Below, one piece after another: positions 29,206 through 38,113 of a stretch of DNA of 64,000 bases. Every line of letters starts with the position of its first letter. Within the stretch, counting starts at the first letter, position 1. Made by a program: the position numbers and the translations under genes. The DNA lies in contig NZ_CP128362.1 of NCBI RefSeq assembly GCF_034274695.1, positions 7,690,501 through 7,754,500 of the forward strand, given 5' to 3'. The stretch is from Chitinophaga sp. LS1 (GTDB taxonomy: Bacteria > Bacteroidota > Bacteroidia > Chitinophagales > Chitinophagaceae). The notes below the pieces were generated by a model that saw only the letters and a list, made by a program, of their open reading frames with translations, had not been told where the DNA came from and did not search any database.

Positions 29206-29342
29206 TCAGCAATCGAAACACTAAACTAAAGCTGTTGCAACGTATATACATCACATTTACACGCAATTATTAAGACTCAGCAATCGAAACATTAAATAAA
29301 TGTCGTTACACCGTATATTCATTACGTTAACACGCAACTATT
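29206..29342. repeat. imperfect tandem repeat, 71-bp period
   Basis: TCAGCAATCGAAACACTAAA (from 29206) recurs as TCAGCAATCGAAACATTAAA (from 29277). The similarity continues with CGTATATACATCACATTTAC against CGTATATTCATTACGTTAAC, and ACGCAATTATT against ACGCAACTATT. The two units lie about 290 bp upstream of the giant adhesin gene. A regulatory role is possible but unproven. Confidence 0.65.
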
Positions 29343-29593
29343 TATTGATAAATAAATATTAAACAATTTGTATAACAAATGACTTTATGATATTTGTTAA
29401 ATCCATTTAAATTATTCAATACATGCAACACTCAAAGGAAGAATGTGTTTCGGAGGTTGAATTAGATTTGAACGACTGAGGGATATAATTCTTGCATCAG
29501 ATACAACGCCAGTATTTGAAGGCATGATTATCAGACAGACAAGTTTCTCCATTTATAGTCAACGAATCCGGGGTAGAAGCTGGCCAAAAATAG

Positions 29594-29756
29594 TTGCAGC
29601 TGGGGCGGCTAATGCATATGTTACAACTACTACATGTAGCATTATACGGAATTTGTGTAGACAGTAATTGTATAGAAGAAGCAATTAAAAAATTTGATGA
29701 GTCAATTACAAAGTATCATGCAGAAATAGCGAATAATTTATTATATATGCCATCAT
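29594..29756 (+). pseudogene. small gene of unknown function, interrupted by the IS4-like element
   Basis: The frame starts MQLGRLMHMLQLLHVALYG and continues NCIEEAIKKFDESITKYHAE followed by IANNLLYMPS up to the IS at 29757. If the element and one 4-bp duplicate are removed, the frame would read on as LIINRIYKF and stop. The charged helical IEEAIKKFDESITKYHAEI part looks coding, but I recognise no family. A second open frame, shifted, covers 29460-29660 without a clear start. Confidence 0.3.
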
Positions 29757-31109
29757 TCAATAGTCCGGTAAGTTTTCCACAGCTTCGCTGTGAAAAATAG
29801 ATGTAGATAAATAAAAGAGCTTTCCAGCTGATACCAAAATAAAAAAAAGGCAATGAGGAAGTATGACTAGTACCAATCTCAAAGCCTTTGGCAAGGTGAA
29901 ACACCTTGTTAGTGCAATTTTAAATGAATTGCCCCTAATAACCAAACCTCAATACAAATTTATGATTTCGCTATTTGAGGTCTGGCTATGTTTGCCTGTT
30001 CGATATACCATCTCCAATCTTAGCCGTTTTGGTACTTATTGTGAGAAAAGCATCCGATTGCAAATAGAAAAGGAATTTGATTTCGGAGGCTTTAATAGTT
30101 CTTTGATTAAGGATAACTGTGGTAAGCGTCTCATTGCTGCTTATGACCCAACCTATTTGCCAAAGTCTGGAAAGCATACTCCTGGTCTGGGTAAATTTTG
30201 GAGTGGTAAAGATCAAAAAGCTGTTAAAGGTCTTGAGATAGGATGTCTGGCAATAATAGATGTCGATGCCAGAACTGCTTTCCCATTAAAAGTAGTTCAA
30301 ACTCCTGATAAGACTACACTTGATGAGAAGGGAATGAGTAGGGTTGATCACTACGTGGATGTTATAAAATCAGAAGTGCTGACCTTAAAAAGTATGGTCG
30401 ATTATTTAGCAGTCGATTCATATTTCATGAAACAAGAGTTTATTTTACCAATATTGAAGGAAGGATTGCATATTGTAACAAAGATGAGATCCGATGCCAA
30501 TCTGATTTATGTATACAATGGGCCAAGGTCTACAGGACCTGGACGTCCCAGGATACATGGAGATAAAGTTAGTTGTGGCAGTATTGATAAGCGAAAAATC
30601 AGGGAATTTGCTGTAGATAATGACGCTGTTTATTATAGTAGTGTAGTTTGGTCTGCTATTCTTAAATGCAAGGTTAGAATTGTATACATAGAAGAAAAGG
30701 TCACGGGTAAATATGAAATACTTCTTTGTACGGATATCGAACTAAAACCAGAGTTGATACTCAACTATTATCAACTGCGCTTCCAGATTGAATTTCTTAT
30801 CCGTGATGCAAAGCAACATGGGGGCTTGGAGGAATGCCAGGCAAGAAGTGAGAAAAAGTTACACTTCCATTTCAATATGGCATTTGCTACTGTGGGTCTG
30901 GCCAAAGTGTTATTTTGGATGAAACTACCAGATCAACATAGAGGTGCTTTTTCTATGAGAAATATTAAAATGGCATGGTACAACAGATTTTTAACTGACC
31001 GAATTTTCTCAAACTTGCCACTGGACTTGAATTGTAATAAAATAAAAAAGCTATATCAAAAGTGCCTGGATATAGGAAATTTGGCCGCTTAAAACTACCT
31101 AACTATTGA
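29757..31109 (+). mobile_element. IS4-like insertion sequence (about 1353 bp)
   Basis: The left end reads TCAATAGTCCGGTAAGTTTT. The right end, read backwards, is TCAATAGTTAGGTAGTTTT, an imperfect inverted repeat. TCAT is present on both sides (29753-29756 and 31110-31113) and can be a 4-bp target duplication. A hairpin TTTTCCACAGC-TTC-GCTGTGAAAAA near the left end could insulate the transposase gene from outside transcription. Confidence 0.65.
29863..31092 (+). CDS. IS4-type DDE transposase
   Basis: A 409-residue transposase. Candidate catalytic residues are the Asp in RLIAAYDPTYLPKSGKHTPG, the Asp in MVDYLAVDSYFMKQEF and the Glu in YYQLRFQIEFLIRDAKQHGG. The last is the Y-(2)-R-(3)-E-(6)-K signature of the IS4 family. 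The Arg/Gly-rich GPRSTGPGRPRIHGDKV loop and the C-terminal FHFNMAFATVGLAKVLFW helix are seen in Bacteroidota relatives. The frame appears intact and the start at 29863 follows a purine-rich stretch. The gene fills the insertion sequence between its inverted repeats. Confidence 0.85.
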   Translation: MTSTNLKAFGKVKHLVSAILNELPLITKPQYKFMISLFEVWLCLPVRYTISNLSRFGTYCEKSIRLQIEKEFDFGGFNSSLIKDNCGKRLIAAYDPTYLPKSGKHTPGLGKFWSGKDQKAVKGLEIGCLAIIDVDARTAFPLKVVQTPDKTTLDEKGMSRVDHYVDVIKSEVLTLKSMVDYLAVDSYFMKQEFILPILKEGLHIVTKMRSDANLIYVYNGPRSTGPGRPRIHGDKVSCGSIDKRKIREFAVDNDAVYYSSVVWSAILKCKVRIVYIEEKVTGKYEILLCTDIELKPELILNYYQLRFQIEFLIRDAKQHGGLEECQARSEKKLHFHFNMAFATVGLAKVLFWMKLPDQHRGAFSMRNIKMAWYNRFLTDRIFSNLPLDLNCNKIKKLYQKCLDIGNLAA

Positions 31110-31167
31110 TCATTAATAATCAATCGAATTTATAAATTCTAGAAAAATAAGTGCCCTGAAAATGCAT

Positions 31168-31217
31168 TTCGAATCCAATCCGGTTCGCCAAAGCGCAACA
31201 CAAGTTGCGCTTTTTTT
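31168..31217 (+). other. tRNA 3'-end-like sequence with terminator (possible attachment site)
   Basis: TTCGAAT (31168-31174, a T-loop sequence) is followed by CCAAT and CCGGTTC-GCCA, like the 3' arm and acceptor end of a tRNA. A terminator AAGCGCAAC-acaa-GTTGCGCTT with seven T follows at once (31191-31217). The 5' T-stem and the rest of a tRNA are absent upstream. Such 3'-end copies mark integration sites, and a broken tyrosine integrase start lies 176 bp downstream. Confidence 0.4.
31191..31217 (+). terminator. strong intrinsic terminator
   Basis: A perfect 9-bp stem (AAGCGCAAC/GTTGCGCTT) with a four-base ACAA loop is followed by a T-run. It directly follows the tRNA-3'-like sequence. Confidence 0.85.
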
Positions 31218-31392
31218 ATGCATATAACCTCACAGGTCGAGGATTTCAGCGGATTTTCAACATTAAGGTATATCAATCTATATCAAGGTATTCGGGCCCC
31301 TTTTCGGGACACTATCTTCGTGGGGCACCAGCCAAAATAATGCGAATTGTAACATTTAGAAAGAGCGATTCTTCACCGCTTAAGTTCTTTTC

Positions 31393-31506
31393 ATGACAAC
31401 TAAACAAAATTTAGCCATTCTTTTTTCCTCAAAAGGGGCAAAAGCACCAATCTATTTTCGAATCACAATTGACGGGTTTAAAAGAATAAATTTTATCCCC
31501 CACTGA
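31393..31506 (+). pseudogene. N-terminal fragment of a tyrosine integrase (arm-binding domain)
   Basis: ATG at 31393 opens MTTKQNLAILFSSKGAKAPI followed by YFRITIDGFKRINFIPH and a stop. This is the start of the arm-type DNA-binding domain of Bacteroidota site-specific integrases (xxLaILFw..KskK..GkaPIyaRITIdG.R). A typical protein is about 400 residues, so only the first tenth is left. Its place beside a tRNA-3'-like sequence fits the edge of a former integrated element. Confidence 0.6.
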
Positions 31507-32067
31507 TGTCCCCCACATCCTCGCTGTCCTTGACGCCATCGGCTACTCTTTTCAACACAGACGCTCCGTTCCCCTCCCGTAATCCTATTTGAACCAACTT
31601 AACCGCGTACACATATCTAATTCGTCCTCCGCTCCGCTCCAGCCGCATAAAACCACCCGCCGCAAACATTTGACTAAATCAATCAACTCCTGTATTTTCT
31701 CGTACTATGTGCGTTACGATTAAAATATCTCTCCGTACCTCCCCTCATTATATATACCCCCAAACACCATCCTCTAACTACCAAATCCTGTCGTACTGGT
31801 ATTCTTGATATAACTCCTCACCACCACCTGAGAATGCAGGAATTTCATCACTACAACGCCGACTTTCATACCTTTGCGATATCAGCTGATATAACCTTAT
31901 TACCTCCAGCTACCATACAATGTGGCCAATGCCAGCATCATACATTTACGAAACCGGATCCTGGCAACTCCCCAACTCTAGCACAGCATGTAACCATAAT
32001 ACTCCCCATCCCTGAAATATCAATACTTCCATCCTCCTACATACACCCAATATCCAAATTTAACCCT
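31507..32067. other. 560-bp region without recognisable gene
   Basis: The plus strand is rich in C and A and poor in G. A 92-codon open frame exists at 31834-32112, but its composition (many His, Pro, Ile and Thr) follows the base skew and it overlaps the promoter and start of the next gene, so I did not annotate it. Confidence 0.4.
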
Positions 32068-32089
32068 TACATTTGCAACAATGATTCAT
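32068..32089 (+). promoter_or_regulatory. TAnnTTTG promoter overlapping a TTGCAAC box
   Basis: TACATTTG (32068-32075) is a perfect Bacteroidota -7 element. TTGCAACAATGATTCAT (32073-32089) overlaps it and shares the 12-mer TTTGCAACAATG with a site at 49443-49454. It precedes the ABC-transporter operon that starts at 32096. Confidence 0.55.
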
Positions 32090-32095
32090 TTATAA

Positions 32096-32416
32096 GTGAA
32101 AGTGTTACCTAAATATCACCGCCTCACTGCCGCTATCATCCTGGTGCTTTACGGCTTTATTATAACGCCCGCAACGTTATGGCATAACCATGCTCACCCG
32201 CAGGAATTACTGCCATCCCAAACAGGTAAAAACCAATCAAAATTTACCCATTCCTGTATCATATGCGGACATGCCTACACACCATACATCGACATTCATC
32301 AACACCATTCCCCCCTCCTCACCATTAACACTTTTGAATATCAACCATCAGATATAACCAATTCTTCGACAAACAGCATCCTCAATTATAACAACCGGGG
32401 CTCTCCGGTTGCCTGA
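32096..32416 (+). CDS. small exported His/Cys-rich protein
   Basis: A 106-residue protein with a GTG start. It opens MKVLPKYHRLTAAIILVLYG, a signal anchor or signal peptide, followed by TLWHNHAHPQE, HSCIICGHAYTPY and IDIHQHHSPLL. The two Cys in CIICGH and the many His look like a metal (Cu or Zn) binding site facing the periplasm. I know similar small His-rich proteins beside metal-linked transporters of Bacteroidota, but cannot name a family. It begins the operon with the ABC ATPase and the broken permease. No ATG alternative starts before the hydrophobic segment. Confidence 0.6.
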   Translation: MKVLPKYHRLTAAIILVLYGFIITPATLWHNHAHPQELLPSQTGKNQSKFTHSCIICGHAYTPYIDIHQHHSPLLTINTFEYQPSDITNSSTNSILNYNNRGSPVA

Positions 32417-32494
32417 GTTATTTAGCAGCTAAATCTTTTGTCCGCACCCAGATGTCGGAGCGGAAAACTATTGCGTAAAAATAAATCACACTAT

Positions 32495-33199
32495 ATGTCA
32501 GTCATATTAGAAGCCGTAAACCTTACCAAAGAATACCAACAATATACAGCCCTTAGGCAACTGTCCCTGACCATCAATGCTGGCGAAGTATTCTGTCTCC
32601 TCGGACAAAACGGAGCAGGAAAAACTACCACCATTAATCTTTTCCTTGGCTTCCTCGCTCCATCATCCGGTAAAGCTATCATCAAAGGGGTGGAAGTCAG
32701 GCCTAATAATGCAGCTACTAAAAAGATGGTGGCATATATCCCTGAAGTGGTACAATTATATAGCAACCTCACAGGACTGGAAAATCTTGATTTCTTTAGC
32801 AGACTCGCCGGTTTCTCTTATTCAAAAGACGCTTTGACAGCCTTTCTACTAAAAGCAGGCCTTCAACAGGAAGTACATAAAAAACACCTAAGTACCTATA
32901 GCAAAGGTATGCGTCAGAAAGTAGGTATCGCAATCGCCCTGTCAAAAAATGCAGATGCAATCTTTATGGATGAACCTACAAGCGGACTGGATCCTAAAGC
33001 CACCAATGAATTTACTGCTGTTTGTAAGGAACTGGCCGCAGAGGGCAGAACCATCTTCATGGCCACACACGACATCTTCAATGCTGTTAATGTAGGCTCC
33101 CGTATCGGCATCATGAAACAAGGCAGTCTCGTCCACACCGTAAGTTGCAGTGGAATATCTGCCGAAGAATTACAAAAACTATATCTCGAAACTATATAA
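32495..33199 (+). CDS. ABC transporter ATP-binding protein (NosF/CcmA-like)
   Basis: A 234-residue ABC ATPase: Walker A LLGQNGAGKTTTINLFLG, Q-loop region VVQLYSNLTGLENLDFF, signature YSKGMRQKVGIAIAL (a KGM variant of LSGGQ typical of NosF/DrrA-type ATPases), Walker B AIFMDEPTSGLDP, and switch His in ATHDIFNA. I chose the ATG at 32495; an upstream in-frame ATG at 32438 adds a basic tail without family character. It lies 6 bp before the permease gene. Partner permeases of the ABC-2/DUF3526 type are encoded here (broken) and on the minus strand at 36.7-39.5 kb, for which no other ATPase is present, so it may also serve them. Confidence 0.9.
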   Translation: MSVILEAVNLTKEYQQYTALRQLSLTINAGEVFCLLGQNGAGKTTTINLFLGFLAPSSGKAIIKGVEVRPNNAATKKMVAYIPEVVQLYSNLTGLENLDFFSRLAGFSYSKDALTAFLLKAGLQQEVHKKHLSTYSKGMRQKVGIAIALSKNADAIFMDEPTSGLDPKATNEFTAVCKELAAEGRTIFMATHDIFNAVNVGSRIGIMKQGSLVHTVSCSGISAEELQKLYLETI

Positions 33200-33205
33200 C
33201 CATCA

Positions 33206-34449
33206 ATGAATCAGATAAAAGTCATTGCCAGTCAATTTCTGAAGGTAACACTCCGGAGTAATGCACTGGCCGCTATATATATCTTGTCGCTGGTGTTCAT
33301 CACTTTCGCTGCATTCACAGGCTACAAAACTTATACAGCCCAGCACACAATGCTTACAAACTTTCAGCACCAAGCCCGCGAAAGCTGGAAAGCCAATCCA
33401 GATAAGCACCCGCATCGTATGGCACACTCTGGCTCATTCGCATTTCGGCTTAAACATCCTTTAAGCATGTTTGATCAGGGAATGGAAAGCTATACAGGCA
33501 ACACTGTGTTCCTCGAAGCACACAGGCAAAATACAGTCAACTTCAGCGAAGCTGGCTTCAGTACCGGGCTATTACGCTTTGGTCAAATCAGCCTGGCAAT
33601 GCTGCTTCAGCTCATATTACCACTTATTCTGTTCTTCCTGGGCTTCCATGCTATCTCACAACAAAAAGAAAACGGTACACTAAAAATACTGCTAAACCAG
33701 GGACCGGGATTTCGCACTTTGATATGGGGCAATAGCGTGGGCCTGTTTACTGTATCCCTCATTTTCCTTCTACCAGTGACCATCGCAGTCTGTATAGAGC
33801 TCAGCTTAACTGATGTAACTAAAGACAGCACGGTTGGTATCAGAAGTATCGGCTCACGCCAGCTATCATAAACAATTACCTGACGATGCGCTATCCTGTT
33901 TATGAAGCATATGAAACGCTGCTCAAACAACGGGATGGATATCATACCAAATGGGATAAAGATCCGAAGACAACCATACAGGCCTTCCTGAAACATTATC
34001 CGCAATACAGCAATCATAGCTGGAAGGACTCTACTTACCTGAGATATTATGCAATGCTGCAACTTGGAGACGACGAAGCAGCCACCACAAGTAGAGCCAT
34101 GTTTAAAAAATTAGAACAGCGCCAGCAATCTGCCAACTACGCTGCACGTTTCTTCCCCCCTATGCACGCACAATTGCTGTTCACCGACTTAGCAGGTACC
34201 GGCCTCAAAAGGCAATTGCAGTACCTTGATAGTACAGCCGTTTTCCATGAAAGCAAACGACTGCAGTTCTATCCTCAGATATTTGATAATGCAAACGCAA
34301 ACAGCGTGAACTGGTCCAGATATAAACCGGAATATTTCCTGGCACCGAACCCGGTCAACTGGCTTGCAATATTTACACCCTTCATATTGTTCATAACCAC
34401 TTTAGGTGTAATCGCATCATTTGTCTTCAAAAGGAATAACATTCAATAA
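33206..34449 (+). pseudogene. ABC-2/DUF3526 permease with frameshifts and internal deletion
   Basis: The first frame (33206-33871, 221 residues) encodes MNQIKVIASQFLKVTLRSNA, a large extracytoplasmic loop and MLLQLILPLILFFLGFHAI. It aligns with the minus-strand permease at 38114-39487 up to the TLIWGNSVGLF position. A second frame is read around 33820-33885 (LVSEVSAHASYHKQLPDDAL). A third (33886-34449) gives MRYPVYEAYETLLKQRDGYH and the last membrane helix (NWLAIFTPFILFITTLGVIA). Full relatives have about 460 residues; here about 410 remain and the middle membrane helices are missing. Two frame changes and a deletion make a working permease unlikely. Confidence 0.7.
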
Positions 34450-34453
34450 ACCA

Positions 34454-34492
34454 AATACTCAGGATGCAATAAAGATTGACATCCTGAGTATT
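34454..34492. terminator. bidirectional terminator between convergent genes
   Basis: AATACTCAGGATG (34454-34466) pairs perfectly over 13 bp with CATCCTGAGTATT (34480-34492). It lies between the plus-strand permease and the minus-strand TonB receptor. Confidence 0.8.
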
Positions 34493-34498
34493 CTTCCA

Positions 34499-36697
34499 TT
34501 AAAGCCTGACCCCCACTGTCACCCGGAAATTAATGGGGTCTCCCTCTACCATAAAGTAGTTCCTGGTATCAGGAATCGGGTAATCAGATCCTATATCTCC
34601 GGAACTGATATATCGCCTGTTTAGCAAATTATCAACTATCAACCGTACATAATAGGAAGGCGTAGTAAAATTTATACCCGCATCCAGTTTGGTAAAATCA
34701 GGCAGATAGTCCCCTTTGGAATAAGTTGCGCGTTTCACCTGCGTCACCTGTCCCAGGCTAAATCCAATACTTTGAAGTTTTTTCAGCGGGCAACTATATT
34801 GTACCCATGTATTAATAATCTGTTTCGGCGTACCGGGCAACTTATTGCCGATCAGCGGAGAACCAACAGTGTCCTTTGTAATACGTGCATCAACATATGT
34901 ATAGTTAGCCGCAACCGAAAAACGGGATGTCACCTGCCCCAGGATGTCAACCTCAATCCCATCACTGGCGTACTCGCCTATCTGTCTCTTATACCCATAT
35001 GCAGCGTTCACCACGTCCGTCATCAATACATTCTGCTTCACCGTATGGAATCCATTTATCGTCGTGAGCAGCCGATTTCTAAACCATTGCTTCTTCACAC
35101 CCAGCTCTATGTCATTATTACGCTGCGGATCTACAGGCACCCCTTCAGGTTTCCCGGTTTGAGGATCTTTGTTCCGCCCTGCTTTCAACCCACTTTGTGG
35201 CACAAAAGACTGATCATATAAAAAGTAAACTGTCATAGAAGAATCAACCAGGTAAGACAGCGCAGCCCTTGGTGAAAATGCCCGTTGTGAATAGTCGTTC
35301 TTTTTCAAGGCCAGGCTAGGTCTGGCTTGTTGATTAATTTTGTTATTATACCACGTATATCGTCCCCCAAAAGAAAGCTGCCAGTGATTCAATTTTATGT
35401 TATCATAAACGTAGGCACACTCATACCTGGTATCATTCCCAAAATTACTTTTTGTTTCAGGCGCCATGTCCCTCACGGAATCAGCATTTACAATATAATT
35501 GATATGATCACGATAAAAGTCAAATTTATACTTGCCAAACTGGTTAGACAAATGATCTTTCCCAACCGTTATGTCTCCGCCTGCAAGTAATAAATGCTTC
35601 AGTCGTCCCGTCCTGAATTTTCCAGTTACATACAGCTGCGAAACAAATGTCTTACCTGTCACATCTGTATTCATAGCCAGTCGCCTGGTACGTCCATTTT
35701 CATCAAAAGAGACGCCTGTATAAGTTTCAGAAGAAAGCATATTCCAGGTACTGTAAGGAGCCTGGTTTAACTGGGATTGTAAAGTGAGCTGCCAGTCAGG
35801 ATTAAACTGATGTACAAACAACAACCTTGCTGTACTGCTTTGGTAATAAGTTACAGGCAATCCTTTTGCGGCATTAAAGTTCAAAGCAATATCATCATGC
35901 AATGCATCTGCCTCCGATCTTATTTTGGTAATACTACTTCCATTCCTGGATTCCCCCCTGATAAAATCATATTCACCAAGGATGTAAGTACGCGGACTAA
36001 AGTTATACTTAACGACCGGCGCAATTACATACTTATCCGTATGCAACAGATCAAGATAAGTGTCAGAATGCTGGTAAACACCATTTAAACGGAACGAAAA
36101 CCCTTTTTCTTTCGCCTGCGTACCGGCATCAATGGTAACACGGCGATGATCGAAACTACCCGCCGACAACTCAATATTCAGCAATCGCCTTGTCGGTGAC
36201 TTTGTATTGATATTGATTGTACCACTTGCCTCTCCTACTGAGTTAATAAATCCGGCAGGACCTTTTACGAACTCCACGCTCTCAAACAATGCTTGATCAT
36301 CCAACACCGCACCATAGCTAATACGCCTGGGCATACCATTCAAAATAGTATATCCACTGAATCCCCTGATCTGAACAGAAGCCGAGTAATCAAATGCGCT
36401 GCTGTTGTACCCAAAATACACACCACTGGAGTTACGCGCTACATCCTTTAATTGTAAAGCGCCCTGTTGCTGCATCAAGTAGGCATTCACCGATACAATA
36501 TTCTGCGGAATTTCCATTAGTGGCTGTACCAGCTTCAATGCCCCCCCCAGACTATCGTTTTTTATCTGCCGGTCTCTTGTTCCATAGATATCCACTGAAT
36601 TAAGATGCCGTAGGGAATCCTTATTATTCAGATGCTGTGCCTGCAAAGAAGCAGTACAAAATAGCCCGGCTACTGCCAGAGAGTAAAAATATTTCAT
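34499..36697 (-). CDS. TonB-dependent siderophore-type receptor
   Basis: A 732-residue outer-membrane receptor. A signal peptide (to about residue 20, CTASLQAQ) is followed by a plug domain (about 35-170) with EIPQNIVSVNAYLMQQQ, VQIRGFSGYTILNGMPR and VEFVKGPAGFINSVGEASGT, typical of FhuA/ferrichrome-type siderophore receptors. A 22-strand barrel ends in an aromatic-poor VTVGVRL strand. No N-terminal carboxypeptidase-like domain is present. The ATG overlaps the stop of the upstream permease gene (ATGA), so it is the third gene of an operon with two DUF3526 permeases. Neighbours suggest uptake of a modified peptide or its metal complex; that is inference. Confidence 0.9.
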   Translation of the reverse strand: MKYFYSLAVAGLFCTASLQAQHLNNKDSLRHLNSVDIYGTRDRQIKNDSLGGALKLVQPLMEIPQNIVSVNAYLMQQQGALQLKDVARNSSGVYFGYNSSAFDYSASVQIRGFSGYTILNGMPRRISYGAVLDDQALFESVEFVKGPAGFINSVGEASGTININTKSPTRRLLNIELSAGSFDHRRVTIDAGTQAKEKGFSFRLNGVYQHSDTYLDLLHTDKYVIAPVVKYNFSPRTYILGEYDFIRGESRNGSSITKIRSEADALHDDIALNFNAAKGLPVTYYQSSTARLLFVHQFNPDWQLTLQSQLNQAPYSTWNMLSSETYTGVSFDENGRTRRLAMNTDVTGKTFVSQLYVTGKFRTGRLKHLLLAGGDITVGKDHLSNQFGKYKFDFYRDHINYIVNADSVRDMAPETKSNFGNDTRYECAYVYDNIKLNHWQLSFGGRYTWYNNKINQQARPSLALKKNDYSQRAFSPRAALSYLVDSSMTVYFLYDQSFVPQSGLKAGRNKDPQTGKPEGVPVDPQRNNDIELGVKKQWFRNRLLTTINGFHTVKQNVLMTDVVNAAYGYKRQIGEYASDGIEVDILGQVTSRFSVAANYTYVDARITKDTVGSPLIGNKLPGTPKQIINTWVQYSCPLKKLQSIGFSLGQVTQVKRATYSKGDYLPDFTKLDAGINFTTPSYYVRLIVDNLLNRRYISSGDIGSDYPIPDTRNYFMVEGDPINFRVTVGVRL

Positions 36698-38112
36698 TGC
36701 AATTGTCGTGTAAATTGTGCTATAAGAATGATTAAGCCTGATATAATTACCAGGTAAAAAAGGTTACATATATATCCCCTGTCAGGGGGAGGCTGATATA
36801 AAAAACGTGGTAAATGTTTTAAATCTTCTTCACTGAACATTTTCTGGTTGATCAGATAGCTGGTCATTAATGACTGCCACCTCTTCCGGAACCGCTGCAC
36901 CTGCAAATGATAATCATCAAAATCCGATAACTCCGTGCCGGCCAGTGCATGTAAATAATATTGGGTGTAGGATACCGGGTTTACATATAATGACAAATGC
37001 AGTAAATGGGAACGCTTTTGCAATTGCATGTCAAACACCCGCTCAAGCCTTTCATTTCTCCTCCCCAGCAAATCATTGTACGCAAGGAAACGGGGATTCC
37101 CATAAGCAGCAGTATCAGTAATTTTCCTAAGATGTTGATATTGGGGATTATAATAGTAGAAGCTGTCAAGCAGGACAGGTACCGGAAGCTCCCAGGTTGC
37201 TTCTTTCAACCTGCGTTGCGCTGCCACCAGGCCTGATCGTAAGGGAACAGGTGCCCTCAGATTCGTATAACTATTGATCGTAGCCGGTAAGATCCAAACG
37301 AAAAAAAGCCAGATAAAGCCAAGACAAGTAATATTCCATGTAGAAGACCTCTCAAATCTTATCACCAACCAGCAAACCGCAAACCAGTAAAAAAAATACC
37401 CACCCAGAAATAATAACCACAGAACACTGTTCAGGAAAGGAAAGCTACCACCTGCGGGCGTCATGATCAACCCGGCAGCTAACAGCAGAGCACCCAACAG
37501 AAAAACAACCGTAAACCTGAATACAAAACGCCAGAAAAATAAACGCTGAAGTCCCCCGGTATGTAATATCAATAATGGTATAGTCTGTGCTTCCCGCTCC
37601 CCGGAAAGACAGTTGTAATTGTAAAAAATGATCAGCAGGGGAAAAAGGTATATATAGACAAAAGCCACATCAAAAGTCCCTGCCGCCAGCTTTTCTGCAT
37701 TGGAAAATTCAGTAGCCTGATCTCCCGTTTTACTTTCCTTAGAACCGATAATATCATAAAAAGGATGGAGATCCCTAAGACCAATTGCCATCAAAGAAAG
37801 ACCTGCGGGCGGGAACGTTGTATACGGCGGGTCCCTGAATTCTACTACCTGTGGAATGCCCGCCTGTGCCCTCAGCTGTTTGCCCGTTCTAGTAGTCGTA
37901 TCCTCATGAAAACGCTCCACCATTGCAGTATAATGCTGCCTTTGTACCGTCTGAATGCTGTCAATAGCTGCCTGTTGGAGCCCAATCAAAGCCCGGCCAT
38001 TTATAAGGCCATACATACCTGAAAAAAAAATAAAGGCACACAAGAACAATAATAATCTGCTCCGGGTCAACTGCCTGCTTTCAAATGCGAAAATGGTGAA
38101 TACGAATGCCAT
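36694..38112 (-). CDS. ABC-2 type permease with DUF3526 domain
   Basis: A 472-residue membrane protein: MAFVFTIFAFESRQLTRSRL with the first membrane helix at about 20-38, a long extracytoplasmic loop (about 40-145), then five helices between 147 and 300, a second loop, and a last helix near 450. The GEREAQTIPLLILHTGGLQRL segment is the coupling region seen in NosY/ABC-2 permeases. It has no ATPase domain. The start lies 1 bp after the stop of the paralogous permease upstream, and its stop overlaps the receptor start. The two permeases probably form a heterodimer. Confidence 0.85.
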   Translation of the reverse strand: MAFVFTIFAFESRQLTRSRLLLFLCAFIFFSGMYGLINGRALIGLQQAAIDSIQTVQRQHYTAMVERFHEDTTTRTGKQLRAQAGIPQVVEFRDPPYTTFPPAGLSLMAIGLRDLHPFYDIIGSKESKTGDQATEFSNAEKLAAGTFDVAFVYIYLFPLLIIFYNYNCLSGEREAQTIPLLILHTGGLQRLFFWRFVFRFTVVFLLGALLLAAGLIMTPAGGSFPFLNSVLWLLFLGGYFFYWFAVCWLVIRFERSSTWNITCLGFIWLFFVWILPATINSYTNLRAPVPLRSGLVAAQRRLKEATWELPVPVLLDSFYYYNPQYQHLRKITDTAAYGNPRFLAYNDLLGRRNERLERVFDMQLQKRSHLLHLSLYVNPVSYTQYYLHALAGTELSDFDDYHLQVQRFRKRWQSLMTSYLINQKMFSEEDLKHLPRFLYQPPPDRGYICNLFYLVIISGLIILIAQFTRQLQ

Positions 38113-38113
38113 A

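Noticed and set aside
31141..31190. A complete tRNA gene
   Set aside because: Only the T-loop and 3' arm are recognisable; no 5' acceptor, D-arm or anticodon stem is found upstream.
31834..32112. A 92-codon frame before the His-rich protein
   Set aside because: Its amino-acid content follows the G-poor base skew, it overlaps the promoter and start of the next gene, and it has no recognisable feature.
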